Below are positions 1 to 5,938 of a DNA stretch of 9,663 nucleotides, one piece after another. The stretch is taken from positions 1 through 9,663 of the forward strand of contig JAFQOY010000086.1 in assembly GCA_017412025.1 (NCBI GenBank), read 5' to 3'. The position numbers and the translations under genes were made by a program. The stretch's first letter is position 1, and each line of letters starts with the position of its first letter. Source of the stretch: Clostridia bacterium. Its GTDB lineage: Bacteria; Bacillota_A; Clostridia; Christensenellales; Aristaeellaceae. The notes below the pieces were generated by a model. It worked only from the letters and a program-made list of their open reading frames with translations, had not been told where the DNA came from and made no database searches.

Positions 1-2
1 AT

Positions 3-641
3 CTGCTGGAGCTGCTTTCCCTCGGCTTTACCAACCCCAGCCGCGAACTGGCGTCAGCGCTGGCAGACGGCAGCTTTTCCGGCGATCTGAACGCCTGCCT
101 GCAGGGACTGCATGCATATCTTGACGCTCAAGCATGCGGACCTGCTCTCGCCGCCATTCAGGACTGCGGCGTGCTCTTTTCATCCGAAGATCCCGTCACG
201 CTCTTTCATCAGATCAACCGCGAGTATACGCGTCTGTTTGTCTCCCCGCGTCAGGAAATGCTGCCGCCGTATGAAGGGCTGTATGTGCACCGCGCAGACA
301 AAAAGGCCTCCATGTTCATCAACCCCTCATGCATGCATGCCGAGCAGGAATACCGCAGGCGCGCATTTCCCTTCCCCGAAAAGGGAAAAATTCCCGGCGA
401 CCATATCGCAATCGAGCTCCGCTTTACGGCATTCCTGATCGCAAAGCACATTGCCGCCTGCGTTTCTCAGCACACAGAAAGCGCCGCAGACGCATCTTCT
501 GCGCTGAGCGGCTTTGTCGCCGCGCATATCAGCCGCTGGTATCAGCCCTTTATGCTTGAAACCAGAAAGGTCAGTCAGCATCCGTTTTACAGCCTTCTGG
601 CTCAGACGGCGCTCGTCGTCTATCCTCTGCTGATCTCCTGA
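3..641 (+). CDS. TorD/DmsD-family molybdoenzyme chaperone (5' end cut by window edge)
   Basis: The open frame enters from the left edge and runs to a TGA at 639-641, giving 212 visible residues. TorD-like proteins are about 200-220 residues, so probably only a short N-terminus is missing. The first visible residues (LLELLSLGFTNPSRELASAL) look like the family's N-terminal helix. Further on come EYTRLFVSPRQEMLPPYEG, the usual E-Y-x-x-L-F...P-P-Y-E signature, and GDHIAIELRF, matching the conserved D-H-[IL]-x-x-E-L-x-F motif. Members are cytoplasmic all-helical chaperones that bind the twin-arginine signal or apoprotein of molybdopterin oxidoreductases (DMSO/TMAO reductase type) and hold it for cofactor insertion before Tat export. 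By inference, genes for such an oxidoreductase lie upstream, outside the window. The gene is followed by a strong hairpin terminator and converges on the minus-strand block. The family call is firm; the client enzyme is unknown. Confidence 0.87.
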   Translation: MLELLSLGFTNPSRELASALADGSFSGDLNACLQGLHAYLDAQACGPALAAIQDCGVLFSSEDPVTLFHQINREYTRLFVSPRQEMLPPYEGLYVHRADKKASMFINPSCMHAEQEYRRRAFPFPEKGKIPGDHIAIELRFTAFLIAKHIAACVSQHTESAADASSALSGFVAAHISRWYQPFMLETRKVSQHPFYSLLAQTALVVYPLLIS

Positions 642-660
642 GCACCATGTATTTTACGCA

Positions 661-725
661 AAAAGAACCGGAGACGTGCATTCAAAGCCCTGTTTCGAAT
701 GCATATCTTCGGTTCCTTTCTTTTC
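661..725 (+). terminator. Long-stem terminator after the TorD-like gene
   Basis: Arms 661-683 and 697-719 are complementary at 21 of 23 positions, counting two G-U pairs, around a 13-nt loop (684-696). A pyrimidine/T-rich stretch (CTTTCTTTTC) follows on the plus strand. The outer stem begins with AAAA, so the minus-strand reading also ends in U's and the hairpin could stop converging transcripts from both sides. It starts about 20 bases after the TorD-like stop codon. Confidence 0.75.
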
Positions 726-734
726 TCCCGGACG

Positions 735-776
735 CAAGAAACGCCGCTCTGCTCCATCATCCGCAGCAGGGCGGCG
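735..776 (-). terminator. Hairpin downstream of yfcE, probable minus-strand terminator
   Basis: Arms 742-753 (CGCCGCTCTGCT) and 765-776 (AGCAGGGCGGCG) form a 12-bp GC-rich stem with one G-U pair and an 11-nt loop. On the minus strand the stem is followed by TTTCTTG (741-735), a short U-rich tail. It lies about 58 bases beyond the yfcE stop codon, in the convergent gap. The tail is weak, so it may act together with the hairpin at 661-719. Confidence 0.5.
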
Positions 777-833
777 CATATCTGTTCCTGCCATTCGGGT
801 TATTTGGCCCCGCCGGCCGCGGCGGATATCCCT

Positions 834-1322
834 TCACAGCGTATAATTCAGCACCCTGCACGCACCGTCCCGGATCTCCAGCACGCTCGCCCTCGCCCTG
901 CCGCCGCGGCAGTAGTTGCCCGCGGAGCCGGGGTTGAGCAGGAGCACGCCGTCCACCGTTTCGCAGAAGGGCTGGTGCGTATGGCCAAACATCGCGACCT
1001 TCGCGCCCCGTTCCAGCGCGCGGTAGACGAGCGTGGAATACCCCGGGCAGCGGTGGCCATGCTCCATGTGGATGCGCACGCCGCCCAGCTCGATGAGCCT
1101 GTCCCACGGCAGCGTGCACAGGCCGTAATAGTCGTTGTTGCCGCGCACGGCGTAGAGCGTGGGATGGTGCGGCATCTCCAGCAGCCTGTCGCCAAGATAT
1201 CCCGCGTCGCGCGCGACGTCGCCCAGAAAGCAGGCGGCGTCGATATACCCCATCTTCTCAAGCAGCGCGTCAAGCGCCTCATGGTCGCCGTGGCTGTCGG
1301 AAAACACGCCCACGCGGATCAT
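834..1322 (-). CDS. YfcE/MJ0936-type metallophosphoesterase
   Basis: This 162-residue protein is a complete single-domain calcineurin-like phosphoesterase of the YfcE/Vps29-like family. All metal-site motifs are visible: D9-x-H11 in FSDSHG, G34-D35, G61-N-N-D64, H88-G-H90 and G113-H-T-H116, followed by the typical NPGSAG strand. Such enzymes are cytoplasmic, use two metal ions (often Mn2+) and hydrolyse phosphodiester model substrates; the physiological substrate is generally unknown. The start codon overlaps the rdgB stop as ATGA (1319-1322), indicating translational coupling in a two-gene unit. The same neighbour pair (ysnA-ysnB) occurs in Bacillus subtilis. Length and motifs show no sign of damage. 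The family call is firm; the substrate remains open. Confidence 0.93.
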   Translation of the reverse strand: MIRVGVFSDSHGDHEALDALLEKMGYIDAACFLGDVARDAGYLGDRLLEMPHHPTLYAVRGNNDYYGLCTLPWDRLIELGGVRIHMEHGHRCPGYSTLVYRALERGAKVAMFGHTHQPFCETVDGVLLLNPGSAGNYCRGGRARASVLEIRDGACRVLNYTL

Positions 1323-1921
1323 GCCTCTTCCTCCGCAAGGGCGGCGAGCACCGCCATGATGCCGCGCTTTCTGTGGCTGATTGCGTTCTTCGTCTCCATG
1401 GAAACCTCGGCAAACGTCTCACCCGTCTCGCACTGAAACAGCGGATCATAGCCAAAGCCGCCCGTGCCCCGGCGCTCAAAGAGGATCTCGCCGCCGCACG
1501 TGCCCCGGCGGACGATGGGCGCATGCCCCGGCCTCACCAGCGCGATGGCGGCCACATAGCGGCCCGTGCGCGGCGCGGGCACATCCCGGAGGTTTTCAAG
1601 CAGGAGGTCGTTGTTCGCCTCGTCGTCGCCGTGCCTGCCGCAGTAGCGCGCGCTGTATACGCCCGGCGCGCCGCCAAGCGCATCCACCTCAAGCCCGCTG
1701 TCGTCCGCGATGGCGGCGCAGCCGGAGACGTCCATCACATACTGCGCCTTGATCAGCGCGTTCTCCTCAAATGTCGTGCCGTTCTCCTCGATGTCCACAT
1801 CAAGGCCCGCGTCCTTCATCGACACCACCTCGTACAGGTGCCCGAGGATCGCGCCGAACTCGCGCAGCTTGTTTTTGTTGTTGCTCGCCACGATCAGGCG
1901 CGGCAGCGTTGCTTCGCTCAT
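1319..1921 (-). CDS. rdgB: RdgB/HAM1-family XTP/dITP diphosphatase
   Basis: The 200-residue product matches the family's usual length of about 195-205. It hydrolyses non-canonical purine triphosphates (dITP, ITP, XTP) to monophosphate and pyrophosphate, keeping deaminated purines out of nucleic acids. Visible signatures are SNNKNK (residues 13-18, phosphate binding), TFEENA (50-55), DDSGLEVDALGGAPGVYSARY with the DDSG metal/catalytic segment at 73-76, FGYDP (156-160, base recognition) and SHRKR (182-186). Two ATG codons are close together. I chose the inner one at 1921 because AGGGGG (1935-1930) lies 8 bases before it but only 2 bases before the outer ATG at 1927. The stop overlaps the yfcE start. 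An extended -10 promoter lies just upstream and a terminator separates it from gerM. No rph gene is present between gerM and rdgB, unlike in Bacillus. Confidence 0.96.
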   Translation of the reverse strand: MSEATLPRLIVASNNKNKLREFGAILGHLYEVVSMKDAGLDVDIEENGTTFEENALIKAQYVMDVSGCAAIADDSGLEVDALGGAPGVYSARYCGRHGDDEANNDLLLENLRDVPAPRTGRYVAAIALVRPGHAPIVRRGTCGGEILFERRGTGGFGYDPLFQCETGETFAEVSMETKNAISHRKRGIMAVLAALAEEEA

Positions 1922-1929
1922 GCCCATTT

Positions 1930-1935
1930 CCCCCT
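1930..1935 (-). promoter_or_regulatory. Ribosome binding site that decides the rdgB start
   Basis: AGGGGG on the minus strand sits 8 bases from the ATG at 1921-1919, and only 2 bases from the in-frame ATG at 1927-1925. This spacing favours the inner start (MSEATLPR...). Confidence 0.65.
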
Positions 1936-1951
1936 GCGTTCATTTTTCCTT

Positions 1952-1960
1952 AGTATACCA
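1952..1960 (-). promoter_or_regulatory. Extended -10 promoter for rdgB-yfcE
   Basis: The minus strand reads TGG-TATACT (1960-1952), a five-of-six -10 box with the TG extension. The sequence 17 bases further upstream (TTTTCT) is a poor -35, so recognition would rely on the extended -10. A start near 1945 gives a leader of about two dozen bases containing the rdgB ribosome binding site. It lies directly behind the gerM terminator, which supports a separate rdgB-yfcE transcript. Confidence 0.55.
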
Positions 1961-1973
1961 CACCCGTTTCCAT

Positions 1974-2017
1974 AAGAAAAGGGGCAGAAAACGCGCGCAG
2001 GCGCAGCCTTCCGCCCC
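1974..2017 (-). terminator. Rho-independent terminator of the gerM-like gene
   Basis: On the minus strand GGGGCGGAA (2017-2009) pairs with TTCTGCCCC (1989-1981), nine pairs including one G-U. The loop is GC-rich and can fold further. The stem is followed directly by TTTTCTTAT (1980-1972). It begins 9 bases after the gerM stop codon. Confidence 0.75.
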
Positions 2018-2025
2018 GGGCACGC

Positions 2026-3069
2026 TCACTCAATGAGCATCACTTCCGCAAACGCCCCCGCCGCGTCCGCCTCCATGTTGGCAAACGTCGGTGCGTCCTC
2101 AAGCGGCATCTGGTACGGCTCTCCATCCACAAGGATGCGCACCCTGCGGATGCCCGGATAGCGCGTGCAGGTCATCATCAGCGCGCGCATCGCCTGCACG
2201 CCGCCGTCGCTCTGCTCCGCGATCTTCGTAAACGCCTTTGTGAAGTTGATCGTCACCACGCCGTCGGCAACCGATACGCCCAGCAGCTGCACGTCCTGAT
2301 CAAGCGGAGCGCTCAGGCCGCTGTCCTCCTTCGGTCCGCGCAGGAACTCGAACACCGCCGTCGCCACATCGTCCTGCGAATAGACCGTGCGCGACACGGG
2401 CACCAGCAGCCGCCCGTCCTGCGAGGGGAAGTACACCTGCACCTCGCTGGCGCCGGAGAATGTGGGCACGGCCGGCTCCTCCTGGTTGAGCCCCACGCGC
2501 GTGTACGAGCCGGAGATGTTCGTGCCGTGCGTCAGCGTGTCGCGCTTCTGTCCGCCCACCAGGAAGCTGACGTCCTTCACCGTGTCAAACTCGGTCAGCG
2601 CCCAGACGATCGCCGTGCGCATGTTCTCCTCCTGCTGCTTGTCGCCCGCCCTGAGCGCGCCGCTTCCCAGATCCACGCGCGCATGTCCCTGCGAAATATC
2701 CAGGTCAAACGTCGTCCCCTCCGGCACGACGGGCATCAGCCCCATGCGCGCGGCGTCCATGTCGTTTCTGGGGTTCTGCACCATCATTTCAAGCGTCGCC
2801 TTTGCAATGCCGTCCTGCCGCTCGATCTCCCGCTGCACGGGCACGAGGTATCCTTCCCCGTCCTCGTAGTAGACGACCGTGTGCTGCATGTCCTTCATCC
2901 CAGCAGAGGCCGCCGCCTGCGCCGCCGGGATCTCCTCCAGCCGCTCCTCGTACGGCTCCGCCTCCCTGTCTCTGCTCTGGAAGGACAGCAGCACCACCAG
3001 CGCCGCCGAGCACGTGATCAGCGCCCGTTCCAGATCCACCCGCTTCAGGCGTATTTTCGGCCATTTCAT
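2026..3069 (-). CDS. gerM: GerM-like protein with two GerMN domains (sporulation)
   Basis: The 347-residue protein has a basic N-terminus (MKWPKIRLKR), one hydrophobic segment at about 15-30, and two GerMN-type repeats at roughly 64-185 and 208-320. The repeats share the pattern of a VxVYY/VQVYF strand, LVPV, an A-T-x-x-x-M/F segment followed by PK/NP, then V-D-L or V-T-I-N-F. In Bacillus subtilis, GerM has two such domains and helps build the SpoIIIA-SpoIIQ channel between mother cell and forespore; an outward-facing membrane role here is inferred. B. subtilis GerM is a lipoprotein, but Cys20 (LITC-S) sits inside the hydrophobic run, so a transmembrane anchor fits better than a lipobox. AAGGAG lies 9 bases before the chosen ATG. 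Adjacency to rdgB-yfcE matches the gerM-rph-ysnA-ysnB order of Bacillus, minus rph. No convincing promoter was found upstream. Confidence 0.85.
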   Translation of the reverse strand: MKWPKIRLKRVDLERALITCSAALVVLLSFQSRDREAEPYEERLEEIPAAQAAASAGMKDMQHTVVYYEDGEGYLVPVQREIERQDGIAKATLEMMVQNPRNDMDAARMGLMPVVPEGTTFDLDISQGHARVDLGSGALRAGDKQQEENMRTAIVWALTEFDTVKDVSFLVGGQKRDTLTHGTNISGSYTRVGLNQEEPAVPTFSGASEVQVYFPSQDGRLLVPVSRTVYSQDDVATAVFEFLRGPKEDSGLSAPLDQDVQLLGVSVADGVVTINFTKAFTKIAEQSDGGVQAMRALMMTCTRYPGIRRVRILVDGEPYQMPLEDAPTFANMEADAAGAFAEVMLIE

Positions 3070-3155
3070 CCGCCATCACTCCTTGCCGGTTCTGTTTTCG
3101 CTTGAGTGTATTCTCTGCAAGGGCTGCGCATGACCGGCAATGCGATATATTTATT

Positions 3156-3184
3156 TTGCTTTGCTGCGCGGGGCATGGTATAAT
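3156..3184 (+). promoter_or_regulatory. Orphan plus-strand promoter facing the repeat cluster
   Basis: TTGCTT (3156-3161), a 17-base spacer and TGG-TATAAT (3176-3184) form a perfect extended -10 with a three-of-six -35. Every gene from here to 8620 is on the minus strand, so no coding gene follows this promoter. Initiation near 3191 would transcribe the repeat elements at 3190-3580 and then run antisense to priA. It may drive a non-coding RNA, come with the repeats, or be chance. Confidence 0.45.
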
Positions 3185-3189
3185 AGATC

Positions 3190-3205
3190 ACTCCCTCAGT
3201 CTCGC
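3190..3205. repeat. Truncated copy of the 44-bp repeat
   Basis: ACTCCCTCAGTCTCGC resembles the first bases of the 44-bp element at 3287-3330 (ACTCCCTCAGTCAGCTTCGC) with a few bases lost, then the similarity ends. It marks the left edge of the repeat cluster. Confidence 0.5.
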
Positions 3206-3224
3206 TTTGCAAAAACAAGATTTG

Positions 3225-3273
3225 TGCCTCCCTCCTGAGGGAGGTGGCACGGCGCAGCCGTGACGGAGGGAGT
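3225..3273 (+). repeat. Palindromic repeat subfamily A, copy 1 (49 bp)
   Basis: The element has three parts: an 8-bp palindrome CCTCCCTC-CT-GAGGGAGG; a hairpin CACGGC-GCA-GCCGTG; and a terminal GGAGGGAGT. The terminal GGAGGGAG can also pair with the 5' CTCCCTCC, so two mutually exclusive folds exist. It carries no coding frame. It is REP/MITE-like in size and structure. Confidence 0.85.
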
Positions 3274-3286
3274 ATGTCCTTCCTTC

Positions 3287-3330
3287 ACTCCCTCAGTCAG
3301 CTTCGCTGACAGCTCCCTCAAGAGGGAGCC
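3287..3330 (-). repeat. Palindromic repeat subfamily B (44 bp), minus orientation
   Basis: Read on the minus strand, it has GCTCCCTC-TT-GAGGGAGC, then hairpin GTCAGC-GAA-GCTGAC, then TGAGGGAGT. The architecture is the same as subfamily A but the middle hairpin differs. It matches the element at 9219-9262 in 40 of 44 positions. Confidence 0.85.
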
Positions 3331-3419
3331 TTCAAAAAACCCGCCTGCCTTTTCAGGCTTATCTCTCTGTTTTGTCGCTTTTCAGACGACTGGTTTCTGC
3401 CTTCGCAGAACTGCCTTGC

Positions 3420-3469
3420 TGCCTCCCTCCTGAGGGAGGTGGCACGGCGCAGGCCGTGACGGAGGGAGT
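3420..3469 (+). repeat. Palindromic repeat subfamily A, copy 2 (50 bp)
   Basis: Identical to copy 1 apart from one extra G in the middle hairpin, which becomes CACGGC-GCAG-GCCGTG. The stem is kept intact and only the loop lengthens. Confidence 0.85.
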
Positions 3470-3529
3470 GCTTCTCTGTTCCGCTGCTTTTCAGCAGGTC
3501 ATCGTCTGCCTTTTGCTGAGCTGCTTTGC

Positions 3530-3579
3530 TGCCTCCCTCCTGAGGGAGGTGGCACGGCGCAGGCCGTGACGGAGGGAGT
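3530..3579 (+). repeat. Palindromic repeat subfamily A, copy 3 (50 bp)
   Basis: Identical to copy 2, in the same orientation, with its start 110 bp further on. It is the last element before the priA stop codon; the remaining bases 3580-3627 show no recognisable site. Confidence 0.85.
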
Positions 3580-3627
3580 GTCCTGCGCTTGTTTGACTAT
3601 AGGGAAACCGTATGACGAACAGCAATG

Positions 3628-5871
3628 TCACATCATGCTCCCCGGATTTACCTGACAGACGCACTGGCATCCCTGCAGCGGCAGGAGCGCAATCTCGCTC
3701 ATCTTGCCCACGGCCTCCTGGCAGACGGGCTTGTCCACAATCTTGAGCGTCACCTGATGCCGGCTCCTGCCCTTGATGCGCTTCACCGGGCAGGGCATCT
3801 CCCGAAGGGCGATCACATACTTTTTCAGATATGCCCGCCGCTCAAGGAACGCCTCCATCTGCCGCATGGCGCTCTGCGCCGCGCGCTGCGCGTCCTCCTC
3901 CCTGTCCGCCTCATACAAAAGGCGCGCAATGAGCGTATACGGCGGATACAGCGCCCGCTTTCTGCGCTGCATCTCCTGCTCATAAAACGCGCGGTAATCC
4001 TGACGCGCCGCAGCCTCAACCGCATAATGCTCCGGATCATACGTCTGCAGATACACCTCGCCCGGCGTGTCCGCGCGTCCGGCTCTGCCCGCTACCTGCG
4101 TCAGCAGCTGGAACGTGCGCTCGGCCGATCTGTAATCCGGCAGCTTCAGCATCGCGTCAGCAGCGACGATGCCAACCATCGTCACATTCGGAAAGTCCAG
4201 CCCCTTGGCGATCATCTGCGTGCCCACCAGTATGCGCGCCTCTCCGCGCCGGAACGCGGAAAGCATCGTCTCGTGCGCGTCCTTGGTGCGCGTGGTGTCG
4301 TTGTCCATGCGCAGCAGCGGCACATCCGGGAAGAAGCGCCTGACCTCTTCCTCCACGCGCTGCGTGCCCGTGCCAAAGTACTTGATATACCGGCTGCCGC
4401 ATTCCGGGCACACGGCAGGCGCCTGTGCCTCCTGTCCGCAGTAATGGCAGCGCAGCGCATTTTCGCTGCTGTGGTAGGTCATCGACACGTCGCACTGGCT
4501 GCAGGAGACGACATAGCCGCAGCTGCGGCAGGAAACGAAGGTCGAATAGCCGCGCCGGTTGACAAAGAGGATGGCCTGTTTCCCTCCGTCCAGGCAGCGC
4601 TTGAGCCCGTCAAGCAGCGCGCCGGAAAACACGGAACGGTTGCCCTGCCGCAGCTCCTCGCGCATGTCAATCGTGTGCACCTGCGGCATCGGCCTGTTCT
4701 TCACCCTGCGCGGCATTTCAAGCAGCGTCAGATCTCCGCGCCCTGCCAGAGCAAAGGAGCGCATGCTCGGCGTCGCGCTGGCCAGCAGCAGCACGGCATT
4801 TTCCCCCTCGCAGCGCATCTTCGCCAGCTCGCGCGCGTCATAGCGCGGCGTATTGTCCGCGATGTAGCTCTGCTCGTGCTCCTCGTCGATGATGATCAGC
4901 CCCACGTTTTCAAGCGGCGCAAAGATCGCCGAGCGCGCGCCGATCACCACGCGCACCTCGCCCCGGCGGATGCGCCGCCACTCGTCGTACCGCTCCCCCG
5001 GAGACAGGCGCGAATGCAGCACGGCGGCGTCCTCGCCAAAGCGCGAGCGGAACCACATGACCATCTGCGGCGTGAGCGCAATTTCCGGCACGAGCACGAT
5101 GGCCGTCCTTCCAAGCTGCGCGCAGCGGCGCACGGCGCGGATGAACACCTCCGTCTTTCCGCTGCCCGTCACGCCGTAGAGCAGGTATTCTCCCTTTCCA
5201 TTTTCAATGGCCGGCAGCAGCGCGGAGAGCACGTCCTTCTGCTGCGCCGTCAGCTCCGGGTCGCTTCCCGCCAGGCGCTCCATCGCGCCGTACGGGCTGC
5301 GCAGCGTCTCCCTCTTTTCAAGACGCGCAAAGCCCTGCTTCACCAGCGCCTGAAGCGCCGGACGATAGTCCTCAATCTGCGCATGGATCTGCGCGCACGG
5401 CAGCTCCCCCTGCCCGCTTTCCATGAGCAGCCGCAGCACGGCGGCGCGCTTTGGGGCGCGCTTCTGCGCGGCAAGCACCTGCGTGCGCACGGCAGGATCA
5501 ACCGTCAGCACGGCGAATTCCTGCGTCTTTTCCGCAATGCGCTGGCCGCGCATCTGCGCCGGATACATGAGCCGAAGCGCCTGCGCCAGCGTGCAGAACG
5601 ACGACGCCTTGATCTTTTTCGCCAGATCAAGCAGCGCGGGCAGCACGGCGGGATAATCCTCCAGCGCATCGATGACGTCCCTGACGCGCTCCGGCGGCAG
5701 ATCGCAGCTGTCCACCATTTCCACCACGACGCCTTCCATGCGCGGCTTCCTGCCAAAGGGCACATGCACGCGCATGCCCGGGCAAAGCGCCATGCCCTTC
5801 GGCACGCGGTATGTGAATACGCGGTCGACGTCCTCGCTGGCGATATCCACGATCACCTGACAAAACGCCAT
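3628..5871 (-). CDS. priA: PriA, primosomal replication restart helicase
   Basis: The 747-residue protein is a complete superfamily 2 DNA helicase that recognises stalled-fork DNA and starts reloading of the replicative helicase. The N-terminal DNA-binding region begins AFCQVIVDIASEDVDRVFTYRVP. Helicase motifs follow: Walker A GVTGSGKT (233-240), DEEH (329-332), SATPS (365-369), GTQMIAKGLDFPNV (550-563) and TQVAGRAGRA (591-600). The PriA-specific zinc insert is intact, with eight cysteines at 448, 451, 457, 460, 475, 478, 488 and 491. AGGGAGG lies 7 bases before the chosen ATG, and a near-consensus promoter sits in the 67-bp gap behind the DUF523 gene. In many Firmicutes priA precedes def-fmt; here it is followed by a gene-free repeat region. 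No obvious terminator with a U-run follows the stop. Confidence 0.97.
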   Translation of the reverse strand: MAFCQVIVDIASEDVDRVFTYRVPKGMALCPGMRVHVPFGRKPRMEGVVVEMVDSCDLPPERVRDVIDALEDYPAVLPALLDLAKKIKASSFCTLAQALRLMYPAQMRGQRIAEKTQEFAVLTVDPAVRTQVLAAQKRAPKRAAVLRLLMESGQGELPCAQIHAQIEDYRPALQALVKQGFARLEKRETLRSPYGAMERLAGSDPELTAQQKDVLSALLPAIENGKGEYLLYGVTGSGKTEVFIRAVRRCAQLGRTAIVLVPEIALTPQMVMWFRSRFGEDAAVLHSRLSPGERYDEWRRIRRGEVRVVIGARSAIFAPLENVGLIIIDEEHEQSYIADNTPRYDARELAKMRCEGENAVLLLASATPSMRSFALAGRGDLTLLEMPRRVKNRPMPQVHTIDMREELRQGNRSVFSGALLDGLKRCLDGGKQAILFVNRRGYSTFVSCRSCGYVVSCSQCDVSMTYHSSENALRCHYCGQEAQAPAVCPECGSRYIKYFGTGTQRVEEEVRRFFPDVPLLRMDNDTTRTKDAHETMLSAFRRGEARILVGTQMIAKGLDFPNVTMVGIVAADAMLKLPDYRSAERTFQLLTQVAGRAGRADTPGEVYLQTYDPEHYAVEAAARQDYRAFYEQEMQRRKRALYPPYTLIARLLYEADREEDAQRAAQSAMRQMEAFLERRAYLKKYVIALREMPCPVKRIKGRSRHQVTLKIVDKPVCQEAVGKMSEIALLPLQGCQCVCQVNPGSMM

Positions 5872-5906
5872 GCACAGCCCTCCCTTCCCGAATCGATTGA
5901 AGCTTT

Positions 5907-5935
5907 ATTATACTGTAAAGAGCCTCAGGTTTCAA
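5907..5935 (-). promoter_or_regulatory. Near-consensus housekeeping promoter of priA
   Basis: On the minus strand TTGAAA (5935-5930), a 17-base spacer and a perfect TATAAT (5912-5907) precede priA. Transcription would start near 5900, giving a leader of about 30 bases with the AGGGAGG ribosome binding site. The -35 box lies just beyond the stop codon of the DUF523 gene (5941-5939). priA can therefore be transcribed independently of the upstream genes. Confidence 0.8.
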
Positions 5936-5938
5936 CGC

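Larger units (their letters stand above)
3364..3580 (+). repeat. Tandem duplication, unit about 109-110 bp
   Basis: Two units start at 3364 and 3473 with TCTCTGTT. Each continues with a GCTTTTCAG segment, a diverged middle stretch and TTGCTGCCTCCCTCC, then a complete subfamily A repeat (3420-3469 and 3530-3579). The repeat parts are identical while the intervening bases have diverged. This points to duplication of a unit larger than the element itself. Confidence 0.7.

Noticed and set aside
699..1975. Plus-strand frames of 200 and 245 codons opposite yfcE and rdgB
   Set aside because: They mirror the real genes on the minus strand and show no ribosome binding sites or family motifs.
3010..3012. 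Lipoprotein cysteine in the gerM-like protein (Cys20, LITC)
   Set aside because: The hydrophobic segment continues for about ten residues after the cysteine and Thr is unusual at -1, so a transmembrane anchor is more likely.
3070..3155. Promoter for the gerM-like gene
   Set aside because: AT-rich boxes such as TACACT and TATATC occur on the minus strand, but none has a -35 at a workable distance, and no sporulation sigma-factor motif was convincing.
3372..3569. A 65-codon plus-strand frame in the repeat cluster
   Set aside because: It starts with TTG, has no ribosome binding site, and is made largely of the palindromic repeats, so it is unlikely to be translated.
3225..3579. Possible CRISPR array
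   Set aside because: There are only three repeats of about 50 bp with spacings of 146 and 60 bp, the spacers resemble each other, and no cas gene is nearby.
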